From contig NZ_LT607733.1 of assembly GCF_900091445.1 (NCBI RefSeq), positions 5,297,001-5,361,000 of the forward strand: a stretch of 64,000 bases of DNA, read 5' to 3'. The translations under genes were made by a program, and so were the position numbers. Shown here one piece after another: positions 63,689-64,000 of the stretch (positions are counted from its first letter, which is position 1; the number at the start of each line of letters is the position of its first letter). Origin of the DNA: Micromonospora echinofusca (lineage in GTDB: Bacteria; Actinomycetota; Actinomycetes; Mycobacteriales; Micromonosporaceae). The notes under the pieces are model-generated. The model was not told the origin of the DNA and did not search any database. It worked only from the letters and a program-made list of their open reading frames with translations.

Positions 63689-64000
63689 ATGCGACATCTC
63701 TGGAGCTTCCTCGCGGGGTTGGTGGTGGTGCCCGTCACGTGGGTGCTGGTCACCCTCGGGCAGGACGGGTCGGCGGGCACCGTCGGCCGTTGGGTCGAGA
63801 TCGGCACGTCGAACTCGGCCAATCTCATCGAGCCCGCCGTGTACCTCGCCGTCGGCGGGATCCTGCTCGGCCTGCTCGGCACGCTGCGCACCTCGCCGCT
63901 CGGCCCGCTCGTGGCCGGGCTGCTGCTCGCCGCCCCGTACGTGGGGATGTTCGTCGCGCCCTTCGAGGTGCGGGACCGCATCCCGGACGGCTGGAAGGTC
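63689..64000 (+). CDS. Membrane protein, truncated by window end
   Basis: The first 104 codons of a gene that runs out of the window. The visible part has three hydrophobic segments (about 5-21, 50-66, 74-92), with RHLWSFLAGLVVVPVTWVL at the start. It resembles small actinomycete integral membrane proteins of unknown function. The leaderless -10 box at 63677 supports the start. Confidence 0.75.
   Translation, partial: MRHLWSFLAGLVVVPVTWVLVTLGQDGSAGTVGRWVEIGTSNSANLIEPAVYLAVGGILLGLLGTLRTSPLGPLVAGLLLAAPYVGMFVAPFEVRDRIPDGWKV

Overview
This is 64 kb of very GC-rich DNA from a mycelial actinomycete. A Micromonosporaceae member (Micromonospora/Salinispora-like) is most likely, but that is an inference from gene content and codon use, not a computed identification. 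From memory, the backbone matches the Mycobacterium tuberculosis order secA1 - hpf - comF - lpqB - mtrB - mtrA - sahH - manA - SIS gene - manB - DUF3499 - Rv3259 - whiB2 - fbiA - fbiB - mannose-1-phosphate guanylyltransferase - glycosyltransferase - TIGR03089 gene. Extra modules are inserted into this frame.

Layout. 0-10.3 kb: the 5' part of secA (its 3' end is outside the window), two tandem-domain GNAT acetyltransferases, long-form hpf, comF, and the lpqB-mtrB-mtrA envelope signalling operon. 10.5-19.3 kb: a membrane-associated module, tightly coupled in its first five genes (membrane protein, DUF4129, DUF4350, MoxR ATPase, DUF58), followed by SpoIIM-like, RDD, TPR and small membrane genes. 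19.4-26.3 kb: ahcY with a long structured leader, then manA, a CDF cation transporter, an SIS sugar-phosphate isomerase, a Trm112-like protein and manB, which supply mannose precursors. 26.4-29 kb: a secreted Pro-rich membrane protein, an acidic membrane protein and endonuclease V.

29.2-36.1 kb is the most unusual region. It holds a polymorphic-toxin operon (YbaB-like protein, WXG protein, 1455-residue toxin, candidate immunity gene). The toxin has a CpnT-like N-terminus, a papain-fold glutamine-deamidase-like domain and a second, RelA/SpoT-like C-terminal domain in lower-GC DNA. A divergent gene encodes a YwqJ-type deaminase fused to a SUKH-3-like immunity domain. 36.2-45.3 kb: an aldehyde dehydrogenase, a secreted subtilase with a duplicated P-domain, a polyamine-type ABC transporter operon, and an HTH/DUF397 pair.

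45.7-64 kb returns to the conserved frame: DUF3499, a degenerate zincin, WhiB with an operator-like palindrome on its promoter, F420 biosynthesis (fbiC, fbiA, a short fbiB), an ArsR-type regulator, an unknown gene/NUDIX pair, manC, a GT4 glycosyltransferase, TIGR03089, a heliorhodopsin, acetoacetate-CoA ligase, an acyl-CoA thioesterase and a truncated membrane gene.

About a dozen genes that are not coupled to an upstream gene have TANNNT placed 6-8 nt before the start codon and no ribosome binding site, so leaderless transcripts look common. Several strong hairpin terminators lie between convergent genes. I saw no tRNA, rRNA, CRISPR array, transposase or integrase.
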